Of a stretch of 64,000 nt of DNA, positions 32,390-45,000 are shown piece after piece; position 1 is the first letter of the stretch; every line of letters begins with the position of its first letter. The translations under genes and the position numbers were made by a program. The stretch comes from Vibrio sp. UCD-FRSSP16_30 (GTDB taxonomy: Bacteria > Pseudomonadota > Gammaproteobacteria > Enterobacterales > Vibrionaceae). Where the stretch lies: NCBI RefSeq assembly GCF_001676025.1, contig NZ_LZFW01000009.1, forward strand, positions 1 to 64,000, given 5' to 3'. The notes beneath the pieces are model-generated. The model had not been told where the DNA came from. It worked only from the letters and a program-made list of their open reading frames with translations, and ran no database searches.

Positions 32390-33283
32390 ATGTCAAAGCG
32401 CGGCCTAGGTAAAGGATTAGATGCACTGCTATCAACCAGTGCAATTGCAAGAGAAAAAGCAACTCCAACGACAGATTCAAATGTATCTCAAACGTCGGCT
32501 AGTGGAGACATGCAAGATATAGCGGTAGAAAAATTACAGCCAGGTGTTTATCAGCCCCGAACTGAGATGGATGAAGAGGCGTTAAGTGAATTAAGTGCTT
32601 CTATTCGTTCACAAGGCATTATCCAGCCTATCGTTGTTCGTCAAGTTGATAACGCTAAATATGAAATTATCGCTGGTGAAAGACGTTGGCGCGCAGCAAA
32701 ACTGGCAGGGTTAACTCAAGTTCCTTGTGTTGTTAAGCGTGTACAAGATAAAGCCGCTATAGCGATGGCTTTAATCGAAAATATTCAACGTGAAAACTTA
32801 AATGCGGTTGAAGAAGCTCATGCATTAGAGAGCCTACGCACCAAGTTTGAGTTATCGCATCAGCAAATAGCTGAAGTAATAGGTAAATCTAGAGCGGCTG
32901 TTAGTAACCTATTACGTTTAAATCAATTAGAAAATGACGTCAAAAAATTAGTTTCTGATGGATCACTGGATATGGGGCACGCCCGAGCACTGTTAGCTCT
33001 CGATGGTGAGCAACAAGTCGAATTAGCCTTACTTGCAGTGAAGAAACAATTAACGGTTAGACAAACGGAACAACTGGTTAAGAAAACCCTTCAACCGCCA
33101 ACAAAAACAGATGAAAAAATCATCGATCAAGAGGCGGTTTCTTTGTCACAAATATTGTCAAAAAAATTAGGAAATGATGTTTCTTTGATTAGAAACAAAA
33201 GTGGCACAGCAAAATTGACGATTAGTATTGACGAGCCTCACAAATTAGAGCAGTTAATCGCGAAGCTTGAACGCATCGTGTGA
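32390..33283 (+). CDS. parB: chromosome partitioning protein ParB (Spo0J)
   Basis: ParB binds parS, spreads as a CTP-dependent clamp and is the partner of ParA. The 297-aa protein opens with the ParA-interacting SKRGLGKGLDALL, has the N-terminal CTPase/ParB domain (GERRWRAAKLAGL near residues 100-112, NIQRENLNAVEEA) and the helix-turn-helix QQIAEVIGKSRAAVSNLLRL, then a C-terminal dimerisation tail. AAGGA precedes ATG. The only parS-like match I found in the window is the degenerate one in recF. Confidence 0.96.
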   Translation: MSKRGLGKGLDALLSTSAIAREKATPTTDSNVSQTSASGDMQDIAVEKLQPGVYQPRTEMDEEALSELSASIRSQGIIQPIVVRQVDNAKYEIIAGERRWRAAKLAGLTQVPCVVKRVQDKAAIAMALIENIQRENLNAVEEAHALESLRTKFELSHQQIAEVIGKSRAAVSNLLRLNQLENDVKKLVSDGSLDMGHARALLALDGEQQVELALLAVKKQLTVRQTEQLVKKTLQPPTKTDEKIIDQEAVSLSQILSKKLGNDVSLIRNKSGTAKLTISIDEPHKLEQLIAKLERIV

Positions 33284-33371
33284 TAATCACATTTATTCAA
33301 TATAAGTTTTTATTATTCATGCACTTCGTGATTTTTTGCGTGAAATAAGAGACTTTAGATACAAAATTCGA

Positions 33372-33408
33372 AATTTTTGCTTGGTGTTAGAAGCAAAAAT
33401 TGTTTTTC
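33372..33408 (+). terminator. candidate terminator or leader hairpin before atpI
   Basis: AATTTTTGCTT (33372-33382) pairs with AAGCAAAAATT (33391-33401), an 11-bp A/T-rich stem with an 8-nt loop, followed by GTTTTTC. It could end parAB transcription or shape the atp leader; its end is only 13 bp from the atpI start, next to the GAGGAA ribosome site. Confidence 0.45.
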
Positions 33409-33420
33409 GAGGAAGAATAC

Positions 33421-34625
<1,205 letters not shown>

Positions 34626-34669
34626 TTTTATAAACGTAAACTCTAAAATTTAAATTGGAGAATTTTTAA

Positions 34670-34927
<258 letters not shown>

Positions 34928-34980
34928 TCAGTCGATCATTCATCTGAAACTTTGTTGATTAACTAAAAGGGGTAGCTGTT

Positions 34981-35451
34981 GTGGAAATGAACGCAACTCT
35001 GCTAGGTCAAGCCATCTCGTTTGCTATGTTTGTTTGGTTCTGCATGAAATATGTATGGCCACCAATCATTGAAGCTATCGAGGAACGTCAGAAGAAAATT
35101 GCTGACGGTCTCTCTGCTGCTGAACGCGCAGAGAAAAATTTGAACCTGGCACAAGCCAACGCTTCTGAACAATTGAAAGAAGCGAAGCGCACAGCAACTG
35201 AGATCATCGATTCAGCGAATAAACGTAAAGCTCAAATTATTGACGAAGCTCGTGAAGATGCACAGGCAGAACGCCAAAAAATCTTAACGCAAGCTGAAGC
35301 AGAAGTTGAAGCTGATCGTAGTCGCGCTCGCGATGAACTGCGCAAACAAGTTGCTACTCTGGCTATTGCTGGTGCCGAGAAAATCTTGGAGCGCACAATC
35401 GATAAAGATGCGCAAAAAGATATTCTTGAAAACATTACTGCAAAACTTTAA
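34981..35451 (+). CDS. atpF: ATP synthase F0 subunit b
   Basis: Subunit b is the peripheral stalk dimer that holds F1 against rotation. The 156-aa protein has one N-terminal membrane helix ([18 protein letters not shown]) and a long charged coiled coil. GTG 34981 is preferred: with it the length is exactly that of E. coli (156 aa) and the GGGG ribosome site is 8 nt upstream; ATG 34987 would be 14 nt away. Confidence 0.94.
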   Translation: MEMNATLLGQAISFAMFVWFCMKYVWPPIIEAIEERQKKIADGLSAAERAEKNLNLAQANASEQLKEAKRTATEIIDSANKRKAQIIDEAREDAQAERQKILTQAEAEVEADRSRARDELRKQVATLAIAGAEKILERTIDKDAQKDILENITAKL

Positions 35452-35465
35452 CGCAAGGGGCGCTT

Positions 35466-35999
35466 ATGTCGGATTTGGTAACAATCGCACGCCCCTATGC
35501 TAAAGCAGCATTCGAATTTGCGGTAGAAAAAGACACGTTAGACCAATGGGGTCAAATGTTGGCTTTCTCTGCTGAAGTAACAAAACATCATGAAATTTCT
35601 GATTTGCTTGATGGCTCATTAACAGCCAACAAACTATCTGAACTTTTCATTGCTGTTTGTGGCGACCAACTTGATGAGCATGGCCAAAACCTACTTAAGG
35701 TAATGGCAGATAACGGCCGATTAAAGGCGTTACCTGATGTTCTTGCTGAGTTCTTAGCTCTTAGAAGAGAGCACGACAAGTGTATTGATGTAGAAGTTAT
35801 TTCTGCGTCAGAACTGTCGGAGCAACAGCAAAACGACATGATTGACAAGTTAGCGCTACGCTTTGACCGCAAAGTGAAGCTGAATTGCAGTATAGATGAG
35901 ACCCTACTTGGTGGGGTTATTATTCGAGCCGGAGACCTAGTCATCGATAACTCAGCGCGTGGTCGTTTGAACCGCCTGAGCGATGCATTGCAGTCTTAA
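35466..35999 (+). CDS. atpH: ATP synthase F1 subunit delta
   Basis: Subunit delta links the b stalk to the top of the alpha3-beta3 head. The 177-aa protein equals E. coli delta in length; an N-terminal helical domain ([17 protein letters not shown]) is followed by the C-terminal [20 protein letters not shown] stretch (split [13 protein letters not shown]). AAGGGG precedes ATG; atpA begins 13 nt after the stop. Confidence 0.96.
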   Translation: MSDLVTIARPYAKAAFEFAVEKDTLDQWGQMLAFSAEVTKHHEISDLLDGSLTANKLSELFIAVCGDQLDEHGQNLLKVMADNGRLKALPDVLAEFLALRREHDKCIDVEVISASELSEQQQNDMIDKLALRFDRKVKLNCSIDETLLGGVIIRAGDLVIDNSARGRLNRLSDALQS

Positions 36000-36012
36000 T
36001 GGGGATTGGATC

Positions 36013-37554
36013 ATGCAACTTAATTCCACGGAAATTAGCGATCTAATTAAACAACGTATTGAATCTTTCAACGTTGTAAATGAAGCTCGCAACGAAGGTA
36101 CTATCGTCTCAGTAAGTGATGGTATTATTCGTATCCACGGCCTTGCAGAAGTTATGCAGGGCGAAATGATTGAACTACCAAGTGGCCGTTATGCACTTGC
36201 ACTTAACCTTGAGCGTGACTCGGTTGGTGCAGTTGTAATGGGCCCGTATGCTGACCTACAGGAAGGCATGAAAGTAACAGGTACAGGTCGTATCCTTGAG
36301 GTACCAACTGGTCCTGAACTACTAGGTCGTGTGGTAAACACACTTGGTGAGCCTATTGATGGTAAAGGTCCGATTAACGCAGCACTATCTTCTCCTGTAG
36401 AAGTTATCGCACCTGGCGTTATCGACCGTAAATCAGTAGACCAACCTGTACAAACTGGTTATAAGTCAGTTGACTCCATGATCCCTATCGGTCGTGGTCA
36501 GCGTGAACTTATCATCGGTGACCGTCAGACTGGTAAAACAGCGATGGCAATCGATGCCATCATTAACCAGAAAGATTCTGGTATTTTCTCTGTTTATGTA
36601 GCAATCGGCCAGAAAGCTTCAACCATCGCTAACGTGGTTCGTAAGCTTGAAGAGCACGGTGCACTAGCTAACACTATCGTTGTTGTTGCTTCTGCATCTG
36701 AATCTGCTGCACTGCAATACCTAGCGCCTTATGCTGGTTGTGCAATGGGTGAATACTTCCGCGATCGCGGCGAAGACGCTCTAATCATTTATGATGATTT
36801 GTCTAAGCAAGCGGTAGCGTACCGTCAAATCTCTCTACTACTGAAACGTCCACCGGGTCGTGAAGCATTCCCTGGTGACGTATTCTACCTCCACTCACGT
36901 CTACTTGAGCGTGCAGCTCGCGTAAGCGAAGAGTATGTAGAGCGTTTCACCAAGGGTGAAGTAAAAGGTAAGACAGGTTCTTTGACCGCTCTTCCTATTA
37001 TCGAAACCCAAGCTGGTGACGTATCAGCATTCGTACCGACTAACGTAATCTCGATTACTGATGGCCAGATCTTCCTTCAAACTGAACTATTCAACGCCGG
37101 CGTACGTCCAGCAGTTGACCCAGGTATCTCGGTATCTCGTGTAGGTGGTTCAGCGCAGACTAAGATCATCAAGAAATTGTCTGGTGGTATTCGTACAGCA
37201 CTAGCTCAATACCGCGAACTAGCAGCATTTGCTCAGTTCTCTTCAGACCTTGATGACACGACTAAGAAGCAACTTGACCACGGTGCTAAAGTGACCGAAC
37301 TGATGAAGCAGAAGCAATACGCTCCTATGTCAGTTTTTGACCAAGCACTAGTTATCTTTGCTGCTGAGCGTGGTTTCCTAGGGGATATTGAACTTAATAA
37401 GATCCTAGATTTTGAAGCCGCTCTACTGTCGTATGCTCATGGTCAGTTCGCTGATCTAGCGAAAGAGATCAACCAAACGGGTGCTTACAATGACGAAATT
37501 GAAGCTCAGCTTCAAAAAATCGTCACTGATTTTAAAGCAACCCAAACCTGGTAA
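36013..37554 (+). CDS. atpA: ATP synthase F1 subunit alpha
   Basis: Alpha carries non-catalytic nucleotide sites in the F1 hexamer. The 513-aa protein matches E. coli AtpA in length and position: Walker A GDRQTGKT at 169-176, arginine-finger region [13 protein letters not shown] further on. ATG 36013 is chosen by alignment ([16 protein letters not shown]); a frame extension to 35983 overlaps atpH and is not supported. Confidence 0.98.
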   Translation: MQLNSTEISDLIKQRIESFNVVNEARNEGTIVSVSDGIIRIHGLAEVMQGEMIELPSGRYALALNLERDSVGAVVMGPYADLQEGMKVTGTGRILEVPTGPELLGRVVNTLGEPIDGKGPINAALSSPVEVIAPGVIDRKSVDQPVQTGYKSVDSMIPIGRGQRELIIGDRQTGKTAMAIDAIINQKDSGIFSVYVAIGQKASTIANVVRKLEEHGALANTIVVVASASESAALQYLAPYAGCAMGEYFRDRGEDALIIYDDLSKQAVAYRQISLLLKRPPGREAFPGDVFYLHSRLLERAARVSEEYVERFTKGEVKGKTGSLTALPIIETQAGDVSAFVPTNVISITDGQIFLQTELFNAGVRPAVDPGISVSRVGGSAQTKIIKKLSGGIRTALAQYRELAAFAQFSSDLDDTTKKQLDHGAKVTELMKQKQYAPMSVFDQALVIFAAERGFLGDIELNKILDFEAALLSYAHGQFADLAKEINQTGAYNDEIEAQLQKIVTDFKATQTW

Positions 37555-37598
37555 TTGGTTGGTGACTTGAAAGAGTCACCTACTAACGGAGAGTAACG

Positions 37599-38465
37599 AT
37601 GGCCGGCGCAAAAGAAATACGTAATAAAATCGGTAGTGTTAAAAGCACACAGAAGATTACGAAAGCTATGGAAATGGTAGCCGCTTCAAAAATGCGTCGC
37701 TCGCAAGATGCGATGGAAGCGTCCCGTCCGTATGCAGAAACAATGCGTAAGGTGATCGGTCATTTGGCTAGCGGTAGCCTAGAGTACAAACATCCGTACC
37801 TAGAGGAACGCGAAGCCAAGCGTGTTGGTTACATCATAGTTTCTACCGACCGTGGTTTGTGTGGTGGCTTGAACATTAACTTGTTCAAAAAAGCCATTAC
37901 AGATATGCAAACTTGGAAGGAAAGTGGTGCTGAAATTGACCTTGCCGTAATTGGCTCTAAGGCAACAGCATTCTTTAACAACAGTGGCGCGAAAGTATCG
38001 GCGCAAACTTCTGGTCTAGGCGATAAGCCAAGCCTTGAAGATTTGATCGGTTCTGTCGGTGTTATGTTGAAGAAATATGATGAAGGTGAGTTGGATCGCC
38101 TTTTCATAGTGTTCAATAAGTTTGTGAATACTATGGTTCAAGAACCAACGATCGATCAATTACTGCCTTTACCTAAATCAGACAGTGAAGAGATGCAGCG
38201 CGAGCATCAGTGGGACTACATTTACGAGCCAGAGCCAAAACCTCTGCTAGATGCACTTTTGATTCGTTATATCGAATCTAGCGTGTATCAAGGCGTGGTT
38301 GAGAACTTAGCTAGTGAACAGGCCGCACGAATGGTTGCGATGAAAGCTGCAACGGATAACGCAAGTAACCTGATTGAAGATTTAGAGCTTGTTTATAACA
38401 AAGCTCGTCAGGCGGCGATTACCCAAGAGCTATCAGAAATTTGTTCTGGTGCTGCTGCGGTTTAG
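37599..38465 (+). CDS. atpG: ATP synthase F1 subunit gamma
   Basis: Gamma is the central shaft that couples c-ring rotation to catalysis. The 288-aa protein has the two long terminal helices ([20 protein letters not shown] at the N-terminus, [20 protein letters not shown] at the C-terminus) and the [11 protein letters not shown] motif near 81-91. GGAGAG precedes ATG. Confidence 0.97.
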   Translation: MAGAKEIRNKIGSVKSTQKITKAMEMVAASKMRRSQDAMEASRPYAETMRKVIGHLASGSLEYKHPYLEEREAKRVGYIIVSTDRGLCGGLNINLFKKAITDMQTWKESGAEIDLAVIGSKATAFFNNSGAKVSAQTSGLGDKPSLEDLIGSVGVMLKKYDEGELDRLFIVFNKFVNTMVQEPTIDQLLPLPKSDSEEMQREHQWDYIYEPEPKPLLDALLIRYIESSVYQGVVENLASEQAARMVAMKAATDNASNLIEDLELVYNKARQAAITQELSEICSGAAAV

Positions 38466-38485
38466 TTTTAGGTCAAACGAATTAG

Positions 38486-39904
<1,419 letters not shown>

Positions 39905-39922
39905 GTCTGATTAGGAGGCAAT

Positions 39923-40345
39923 ATGGCAGCAATAACCTTTCACCTTGACGTGGTAAGCGCAGAGAAAAAATTGTTTTCTGGGCGCGTAGAAACGTTCCAG
40001 GTGTCCGGTAGCGAAGGTGAGCTTGGTATTTTCCATGGCCACACCCCGCTGTTGACCGCTATTACTCCTGGTATGGTTCGCATCGTTAAGCAACATGGTC
40101 ACGAAGAGTTCATTTATGTCTCTGGTGGTATTGTTGAAGTTCAGCCTGGTAACGCGACAGTTCTAGCTGACACCGCTATTCGTGGTGAAGATATCGATGC
40201 TTCCAAAGCAGAAGAAGCCAAACGCAAAGCTGAAGAGAGCATTCTCAATCAGCACGGCGATATGGACTTTGCTCAGGCAGCCAGTGAATTGGCTAAAGCG
40301 ATTGCTCAAGTCCGAGTTGCAGAACTTACCAGAAAGCGTCGCTAA
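39923..40345 (+). CDS. atpC: ATP synthase F1 subunit epsilon
   Basis: Epsilon is a small rotor subunit that inhibits ATP hydrolysis. The 140-aa protein has the N-terminal beta barrel ([29 protein letters not shown]) and two C-terminal helices. TAGGAGG lies upstream. It is the last gene of the operon, closed at 40370-40396. Confidence 0.97.
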   Translation: MAAITFHLDVVSAEKKLFSGRVETFQVSGSEGELGIFHGHTPLLTAITPGMVRIVKQHGHEEFIYVSGGIVEVQPGNATVLADTAIRGEDIDASKAEEAKRKAEESILNQHGDMDFAQAASELAKAIAQVRVAELTRKRR

Positions 40346-40369
40346 TTTTATTAGCCATAGCGTAATGAT

Positions 40370-40396
40370 AAAGGTGACCTTAGGGTCACCTTTTTG
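40370..40396 (+). terminator. rho-independent terminator of the atp operon
   Basis: AGGTGACC (40372-40379), loop TTAG, GGTCACCT (40384-40391), then TTTTG, 26 bp after the atpC stop. Confidence 0.88.
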
Positions 40397-40590
40397 TTTA
40401 ATGCCCAAAGCGATAATATTTAGGGTAATATATGCCCCAGTGATTTCACGATGCCACGATATTGCGCGTGTCACCTTGAAATTATTGAGTCATATAATGA
40501 CAATCAAGTAATGCCCAGACATGCCACAATTTAGCCATGTCATAGGGTTAAAATAATAAAAGCTCACGTTCAGTTTCAAGGAAATAGGTA

Positions 40591-41955
40591 ATGAATAATT
40601 TTAGTGCTGTCATTCTGGCTGCGGGTAAAGGTACTCGCATGTATTCGAAAAAGCCCAAAGTACTGCATACATTAGCAGGCAAGCCAATGGCTAAGCATGT
40701 TATTGATACCTGTGTTGGTTTAGGCGCTAACAACATCCACTTAGTGTTTGGTCACGGCAGTGATCAAATGAAAGCGACATTGGCCAGTGAACCTGTTAAT
40801 TGGGTTGAGCAAAAAGATCAACTTGGTACTGGGCATGCAGTTGATCAGGCTTCAGCTCATTTTTCAGATGATGAAAAAGTGCTGGTTCTTTACGGTGACG
40901 TTCCTCTTATTACTAGCGAAACAGTTGAAGCACTTCTTGATGGCCAGCCACAAGGCGGTGTAGGGCTATTAACTGTCGTTTTAGACAACCCTATGGGTTA
41001 CGGACGTATTGTTCGTGAGAGCGGCTCTGTTGTTGCTATCGTTGAGCAAAAAGATGCAACAGAACAGCAAAAAGCCATTTGTGAAATTAACACCGGCGTT
41101 CTTGTGGCTGATGGTAAAGATCTTAAGCGTTGGTTGTCTAACCTAAGCAATGACAACGCTCAAGGTGAATACTATTTAACTGACATTATTGCGGCTGCGC
41201 ACAATGATGGTAAGAAAATTGAAGCAGTACATCCTGCAAGTGCAGTAGAAGTGGAAGGTGTCAACGACCGTCGTCAACTAGCTCGTCTAGAACGCGCTTT
41301 CCAACAGATGCAAGCCGACAAATTATTAGAGCAAGGTGTAATGCTTCGCGATCCTAATCGTTTTGACCTACGTGGTTCATTACAATGCGGTATGGACGTA
41401 GAGATTGACGTTAATGTCGTTATCGAAGGCAGCGTCACTATTGGTGATAATGTTGTTATCGGTGCAGGCTGTGTACTAAAAGATTGTGAAATCGACGACA
41501 ACACCGTTGTGCGTCCATATTCTATTATTGAGAACGCAACTGTGGGTGAGCAGTGTACTGTTGGGCCGTTTGCTCGTCTTCGCCCTGGTGCTGAGATGTG
41601 TAATGACTCGCATGTGGGTAACTTCGTTGAAGTGAAAAATGCTCGTCTTGGTGAAGGTTCTAAAGCCAATCACCTTACTTATCTAGGTGATGCTGAAATT
41701 GGTCAACGTACTAATATTGGCGCGGGTACGATTACTTGTAACTACGATGGCGCTAACAAGTTTAAAACCATTATTGGCAATGACGTCTTTGTCGGTTCTG
41801 ATAGCCAACTGATTGCTCCTGTTACTATTGCTGACGGTGCCACCATTGGTGCTGGCGCAACGGTCACTAAGAATGTGAATGAGAATGAGCTTGTTATTTC
41901 TCGCGCTAAAGAGCGCCGCATTGCCAATTGGCAGCGCCCAGTTAAGAAAAAATAA
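40591..41955 (+). CDS. glmU: bifunctional GlmU: GlcN-1-P acetyltransferase / GlcNAc-1-P uridyltransferase
   Basis: GlmU makes UDP-GlcNAc for peptidoglycan and lipopolysaccharide. The 454-aa protein has the N-terminal pyrophosphorylase motif [15 protein letters not shown] near residues 10-24 and LYGDVPL near 103, then a left-handed beta-helix of hexapeptide repeats from about residue 250 with the acetyltransferase segment [17 protein letters not shown] sequence ([12 protein letters not shown] here). AAGGAAAT lies upstream. It follows the atp operon as in E. coli, but behind its own terminator and 245-bp spacer. Confidence 0.97.
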   Translation: MNNFSAVILAAGKGTRMYSKKPKVLHTLAGKPMAKHVIDTCVGLGANNIHLVFGHGSDQMKATLASEPVNWVEQKDQLGTGHAVDQASAHFSDDEKVLVLYGDVPLITSETVEALLDGQPQGGVGLLTVVLDNPMGYGRIVRESGSVVAIVEQKDATEQQKAICEINTGVLVADGKDLKRWLSNLSNDNAQGEYYLTDIIAAAHNDGKKIEAVHPASAVEVEGVNDRRQLARLERAFQQMQADKLLEQGVMLRDPNRFDLRGSLQCGMDVEIDVNVVIEGSVTIGDNVVIGAGCVLKDCEIDDNTVVRPYSIIENATVGEQCTVGPFARLRPGAEMCNDSHVGNFVEVKNARLGEGSKANHLTYLGDAEIGQRTNIGAGTITCNYDGANKFKTIIGNDVFVGSDSQLIAPVTIADGATIGAGATVTKNVNENELVISRAKERRIANWQRPVKKK

Positions 41956-42002
41956 AGCTGAGTTTTGACACTTAATGTTTAACTTAAGTGCTTAACATAC
42001 AT

Positions 42003-42035
42003 AAACAAAACCCCGCTTAATGCGGGGTTTTGTTT
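42003..42035. terminator. bidirectional terminator between glmU and the ABC permease gene
   Basis: AAACAAAACCCCGC (42003-42016), loop TTAAT, GCGGGGTTTTGTTT (42022-42035). The perfect 14-bp stem gives T tracts in both directions and serves the convergent genes. Confidence 0.9.
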
Positions 42036-42051
42036 ATTCAATATTTAGTCG

Positions 42052-42795
42052 TTAATAGTTGGGAATGGCGTAACGTCTTTCTAACCAGCGCACCCCTTGC
42101 GAAACCGCCAGAATCAAAATTAAATATTCCAACACCAAGAAAGTATAAATTTCCAATGGCAGGTACTCATTGACCACCAACTCATTAGCACGTCTGGTGA
42201 GATCGCTCAGTCCGATAACACTGACGAGCGATGACATTTTTAAAATGTACACAAATTGGTTGCCAAGCGGCGGCAATATTTGACGTAGTGCCTGTGGAAA
42301 GACCACCAGCCTCATTGTTTTCCAGTAGCTTAATCCCAGCGCGTGAGCTGCTTCATGTTGACCACGGTGAATGGCTTGGATACCGCCTCTAAATACCTCA
42401 GCCATAAAGGCGCTTTCGGCAATGGATAATGCAATGACTCCCGCCCAGTAATGGTTTAAAGAAATATCCATTAAAGTGGGTAAGCCGTAGTAAACCCAAA
42501 GAAGAAGTACCAGCACTGGAATAGCGCGAATGACCTCTACGTAGACCCGATTAATACTGCGTACATAAGGATTGGAAGAGAGTGCAGGCAGAGCGATAAT
42601 AAAACCGATCACCATCGCAAATAGCATACTGAGCAGCGAAAGGCTGATAGTAGCGCCAAAGCCATCAGTAAGAAAACTCAGGTTGATCTTTCCCTGATCG
42701 GTTGATGGATCAAGCACATACCAGCCCCACTCATAATTTGAGCAGCCAGTAAGAAAAAGACAACATAGCGTTACGGTTAAAATATTAAATTTCAA
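42052..42795 (-). CDS. amino acid ABC transporter permease with N-terminal lipobox
   Basis: A 247-aa HisM/GlnP-type permease (RAIPVLVLLLWVYYGLP; EAAHALGLSYWKTMRLVVFPQALRQ as the EAA loop, in parts). Unusually, the N-terminus is a lipoprotein-like signal, MKFNILTVTLCCLFLTGCSN, with a perfect lipobox LTGC at Cys18, followed by about 30 residues (EWGWYVLDPST) before the first membrane span. I chose TTG 42795: a GATAGG ribosome site is 6 nt upstream; GTG 42816 is the alternative. It is divergent from a PheC-like binding protein; no ATPase gene is adjacent. Function is inferred from family only. Confidence 0.8.
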   Translation of the reverse strand: MKFNILTVTLCCLFLTGCSNYEWGWYVLDPSTDQGKINLSFLTDGFGATISLSLLSMLFAMVIGFIIALPALSSNPYVRSINRVYVEVIRAIPVLVLLLWVYYGLPTLMDISLNHYWAGVIALSIAESAFMAEVFRGGIQAIHRGQHEAAHALGLSYWKTMRLVVFPQALRQILPPLGNQFVYILKMSSLVSVIGLSDLTRRANELVVNEYLPLEIYTFLVLEYLILILAVSQGVRWLERRYAIPNY

Positions 42796-42884
42796 AATAT
42801 GCCTATCCTTAAGCACACAATAGCTTATAAGCTGTTATGGTATCAGACCATCATGCAAACGTTACTGCTTTAAAAGGATTTATG

Positions 42885-43661
42885 ATGAAAAAATTACTTT
42901 TGGCTTTAGGCCTATCTATCTTGACCCTTTCACCTGCAATGGCTGATTCTAGCCGACTGCAAGAGATCTTAAACAATGGAGTGTTAAGAGTCGGAACTAC
43001 TGGTGATTGGAATCCAATGTCGATGAAAAACCCAGCCAATAACAGCTATCGAGGCTTTGATATTGATGTCACGACTGAACTTGCTAAAGATATGGGCGTT
43101 AAGGTTGAGTACGTCGCAACAGATTGGAAAACCCTAGTTAACGGTATTACAGCCAACAAATACGACATTACGGGTAGTGCTTCATTAAACATGTCACGCG
43201 CGAAAGTTGCTGGCTACAGCCAACCTTATTTCTATCTTGCTTTTGTTCCAGTGGTACCGAAAAAAGATCTTGAGAAGTACACTGGCTGGGCTGATTTTGA
43301 TAAGCCAGAGATTAAAGTGGCGGCGACTCTAGGTACAGTACAAGAGAAAATGGTGAAAGAGCTTTTCCCTAACGCGCAACACATTGTGATTGAAGCGCCA
43401 GCGCGAGACTTTCAAGAATTGCTTGCTCGCAGAGCGAATGTATCGGTTACTTCAAATGTAGAAGCGGCAACGCTGGTGGAGAAGTTTAAACAATTGGCCG
43501 TTGTTCCAGTTGCAGAACCAAAGAACCCAACGCCAATTTCGATGTTATTGCCACAGAAAGACCAAGTGTGGATTAATTATGTAAACCATTGGATTGAACT
43601 AAAAACAGCGCAAGGCTTCTTTGATAAAACCGCTAAGAAGTGGGGCTTAACTAGCCTGTAA
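42885..43661 (+). CDS. periplasmic solute-binding protein, PheC-like (amino acid binder or cyclohexadienyl dehydratase)
   Basis: A 258-aa family 3 solute-binding protein with signal peptide MKKLLLALGLSILTLSPAMA and a mature SRLQEILNNGVLRVGTTGDW start. This start and GFDIDVTTELAKDMGVKVEYV resemble periplasmic cyclohexadienyl dehydratase (PheC), and the segment TSNVEAATL keeps a Glu where PheC has its catalytic Glu. Whether it is enzyme or transport receptor cannot be told from sequence. ATG 42885 is preferred over 42882 because AAAGGA is 6 nt upstream. Divergent from a permease across 89 bp; terminator at 43678-43705. Confidence 0.75.
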   Translation: MKKLLLALGLSILTLSPAMADSSRLQEILNNGVLRVGTTGDWNPMSMKNPANNSYRGFDIDVTTELAKDMGVKVEYVATDWKTLVNGITANKYDITGSASLNMSRAKVAGYSQPYFYLAFVPVVPKKDLEKYTGWADFDKPEIKVAATLGTVQEKMVKELFPNAQHIVIEAPARDFQELLARRANVSVTSNVEAATLVEKFKQLAVVPVAEPKNPTPISMLLPQKDQVWINYVNHWIELKTAQGFFDKTAKKWGLTSL

Positions 43662-43677
43662 GTGTTGATTAAATTTT

Positions 43678-43705
43678 AAAAGGAGCGATTAATCGCTCCT
43701 TTTTT
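43678..43705. terminator. bidirectional terminator between the binding protein gene and punC
   Basis: AGGAGCGATT (43681-43690) pairs with AATCGCTCCT (43691-43700), flanked by AAA on the left and TTTTT on the right, so it serves both convergent genes. Confidence 0.85.
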
Positions 43706-43716
43706 ATGCCTGTTAT

Positions 43717-44895
43717 TTATTGAGTTGTCGCTTCAACTAATACACTTTTTTGACGAGTAAGCAGTAAACCACCAGCTAAGCCCAACAAACAAACTAGCAT
43801 TGTCCAACCAATGGCAATCAGCGCTTGCTGCGCAAATATAGCCACGGTCATGCTTGCAAGGCTACTAACGCATATCTGAATGCTGTTTTGCAGTCCTGCG
43901 GCGGTTGCAGGGCTATTTTGAGCGCTAGATAGAGCGCGGTTCACCACTATTGGGTACAGAGCGCCGTTAGCAACCGCGACAAAACAAAACGGCAGTAGAA
44001 CGGGCCAAATTGATGTAAGCGTGCTTTGGCTCGCAATAAATACCGCGCCGACAGCCAGTGTAAATATGACTAAAATTATCGACAGTACTTTTCCATCACC
44101 ATAGCGCTCAACAGCTTTTTTACCGACATATCCACCAAGCATAAAAGCAATCGTCTGCGGAATAAAACTCATACCGATGTCTTTTGCTGAATAACCAAGC
44201 TGAGTCATGATCTCTGGCATACCCGTAAGGTAGGCAAAAAATACCGCTGAGGTGACAGAGAAGATGGTGACATTGCCAATAAAGGTACGGTTTTTTATCA
44301 AACCGATAAGATCTGTTTTTAAAGAAAGTGATTTTTCAGGTTTTGCTTCTTTTGGTTGTTTAGCGGTCACGACCAGTAAGCCCGTTCCGATAATCGCCAG
44401 CACCACAAAGATGCTTTCCCAACCTAAGGTGGTATTTAGTAGTACGCCAAGTTGCGGTGCTAAAGCCGGAGATAACGCCACCAAGGGCATGATGGAGGCA
44501 AAAATACGTTGGCGGTCATCTGCTTGGTAGCGCTGAATGACCATTGCTTGCCAAATAACGGTCGGAGCACATACGCCAATAGCCTGAATAAATCTAAACA
44601 CCAATAATTGCGAAACGGTAGTGCTTAAACTGATGCCAATAGAGGCGACCGTAAATATGATAAGTCCGAGCACTAGAGAGTTACGCAGTCCAAATCGGTC
44701 AGAGAGGATACCCCACGCCAGTTGACCAGACGCTAAACCAATTAAAAAGATACTTAGTGATAGAGCGATAGGCTCAGGGCCTGTCGCAAACTCTGCTTGC
44801 AGTGTTTGGAATGCTGGAAGATACATATCCGTGGCGATAAAGCCAAGCATGGAAAGTAGGGCAAGGTAACCCAGTTGTAATTTACTGACAGACAT
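43717..44895 (-). CDS. punC: purine nucleoside MFS exporter PunC
   Basis: A 392-aa 12-TM major facilitator. It aligns along its length with E. coli PunC (YdhC), with GFIATDMYLPAFQTLQAEF at TM1, the MFS loop WGILSDRFGLRNSL near residues 60-73, and PFCFVAVANGALYPIVVNRA near TM10. E. coli PunC exports purine nucleosides and is needed for adenosine use. ATG 44895 has no clear ribosome site; the frame extends to a TTG at 44910. It is divergent from its regulator punR across 105 bp, exactly the E. coli ydhC-ydhB arrangement. Confidence 0.87.
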   Translation of the reverse strand: MSVSKLQLGYLALLSMLGFIATDMYLPAFQTLQAEFATGPEPIALSLSIFLIGLASGQLAWGILSDRFGLRNSLVLGLIIFTVASIGISLSTTVSQLLVFRFIQAIGVCAPTVIWQAMVIQRYQADDRQRIFASIMPLVALSPALAPQLGVLLNTTLGWESIFVVLAIIGTGLLVVTAKQPKEAKPEKSLSLKTDLIGLIKNRTFIGNVTIFSVTSAVFFAYLTGMPEIMTQLGYSAKDIGMSFIPQTIAFMLGGYVGKKAVERYGDGKVLSIILVIFTLAVGAVFIASQSTLTSIWPVLLPFCFVAVANGALYPIVVNRALSSAQNSPATAAGLQNSIQICVSSLASMTVAIFAQQALIAIGWTMLVCLLGLAGGLLLTRQKSVLVEATTQ

Positions 44896-45000
44896 TAGAC
44901 GCCATTTCAAATAGATATTAATTGTGATGCATTCTAAATTGGCTTAACTAACAAATTAAGCGCTAATATATGTGGTTATCTATCAAAAAATTTGAAAGCT

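Noticed and set aside
35588..35944. 118-codon minus-strand frame inside atpH
   Set aside because: Shadow of atpH; Ser-rich, no start signals.
40397..40590. Gene between the atp terminator and glmU
   Set aside because: Overlapping short frames have no ribosome sites or conserved motifs; likely only the glmU promoter region.
41274..41669. 131-codon minus-strand frame inside glmU
   Set aside because: Low-complexity Ser/Thr-rich shadow of the GlmU beta-helix repeats; no ribosome site.
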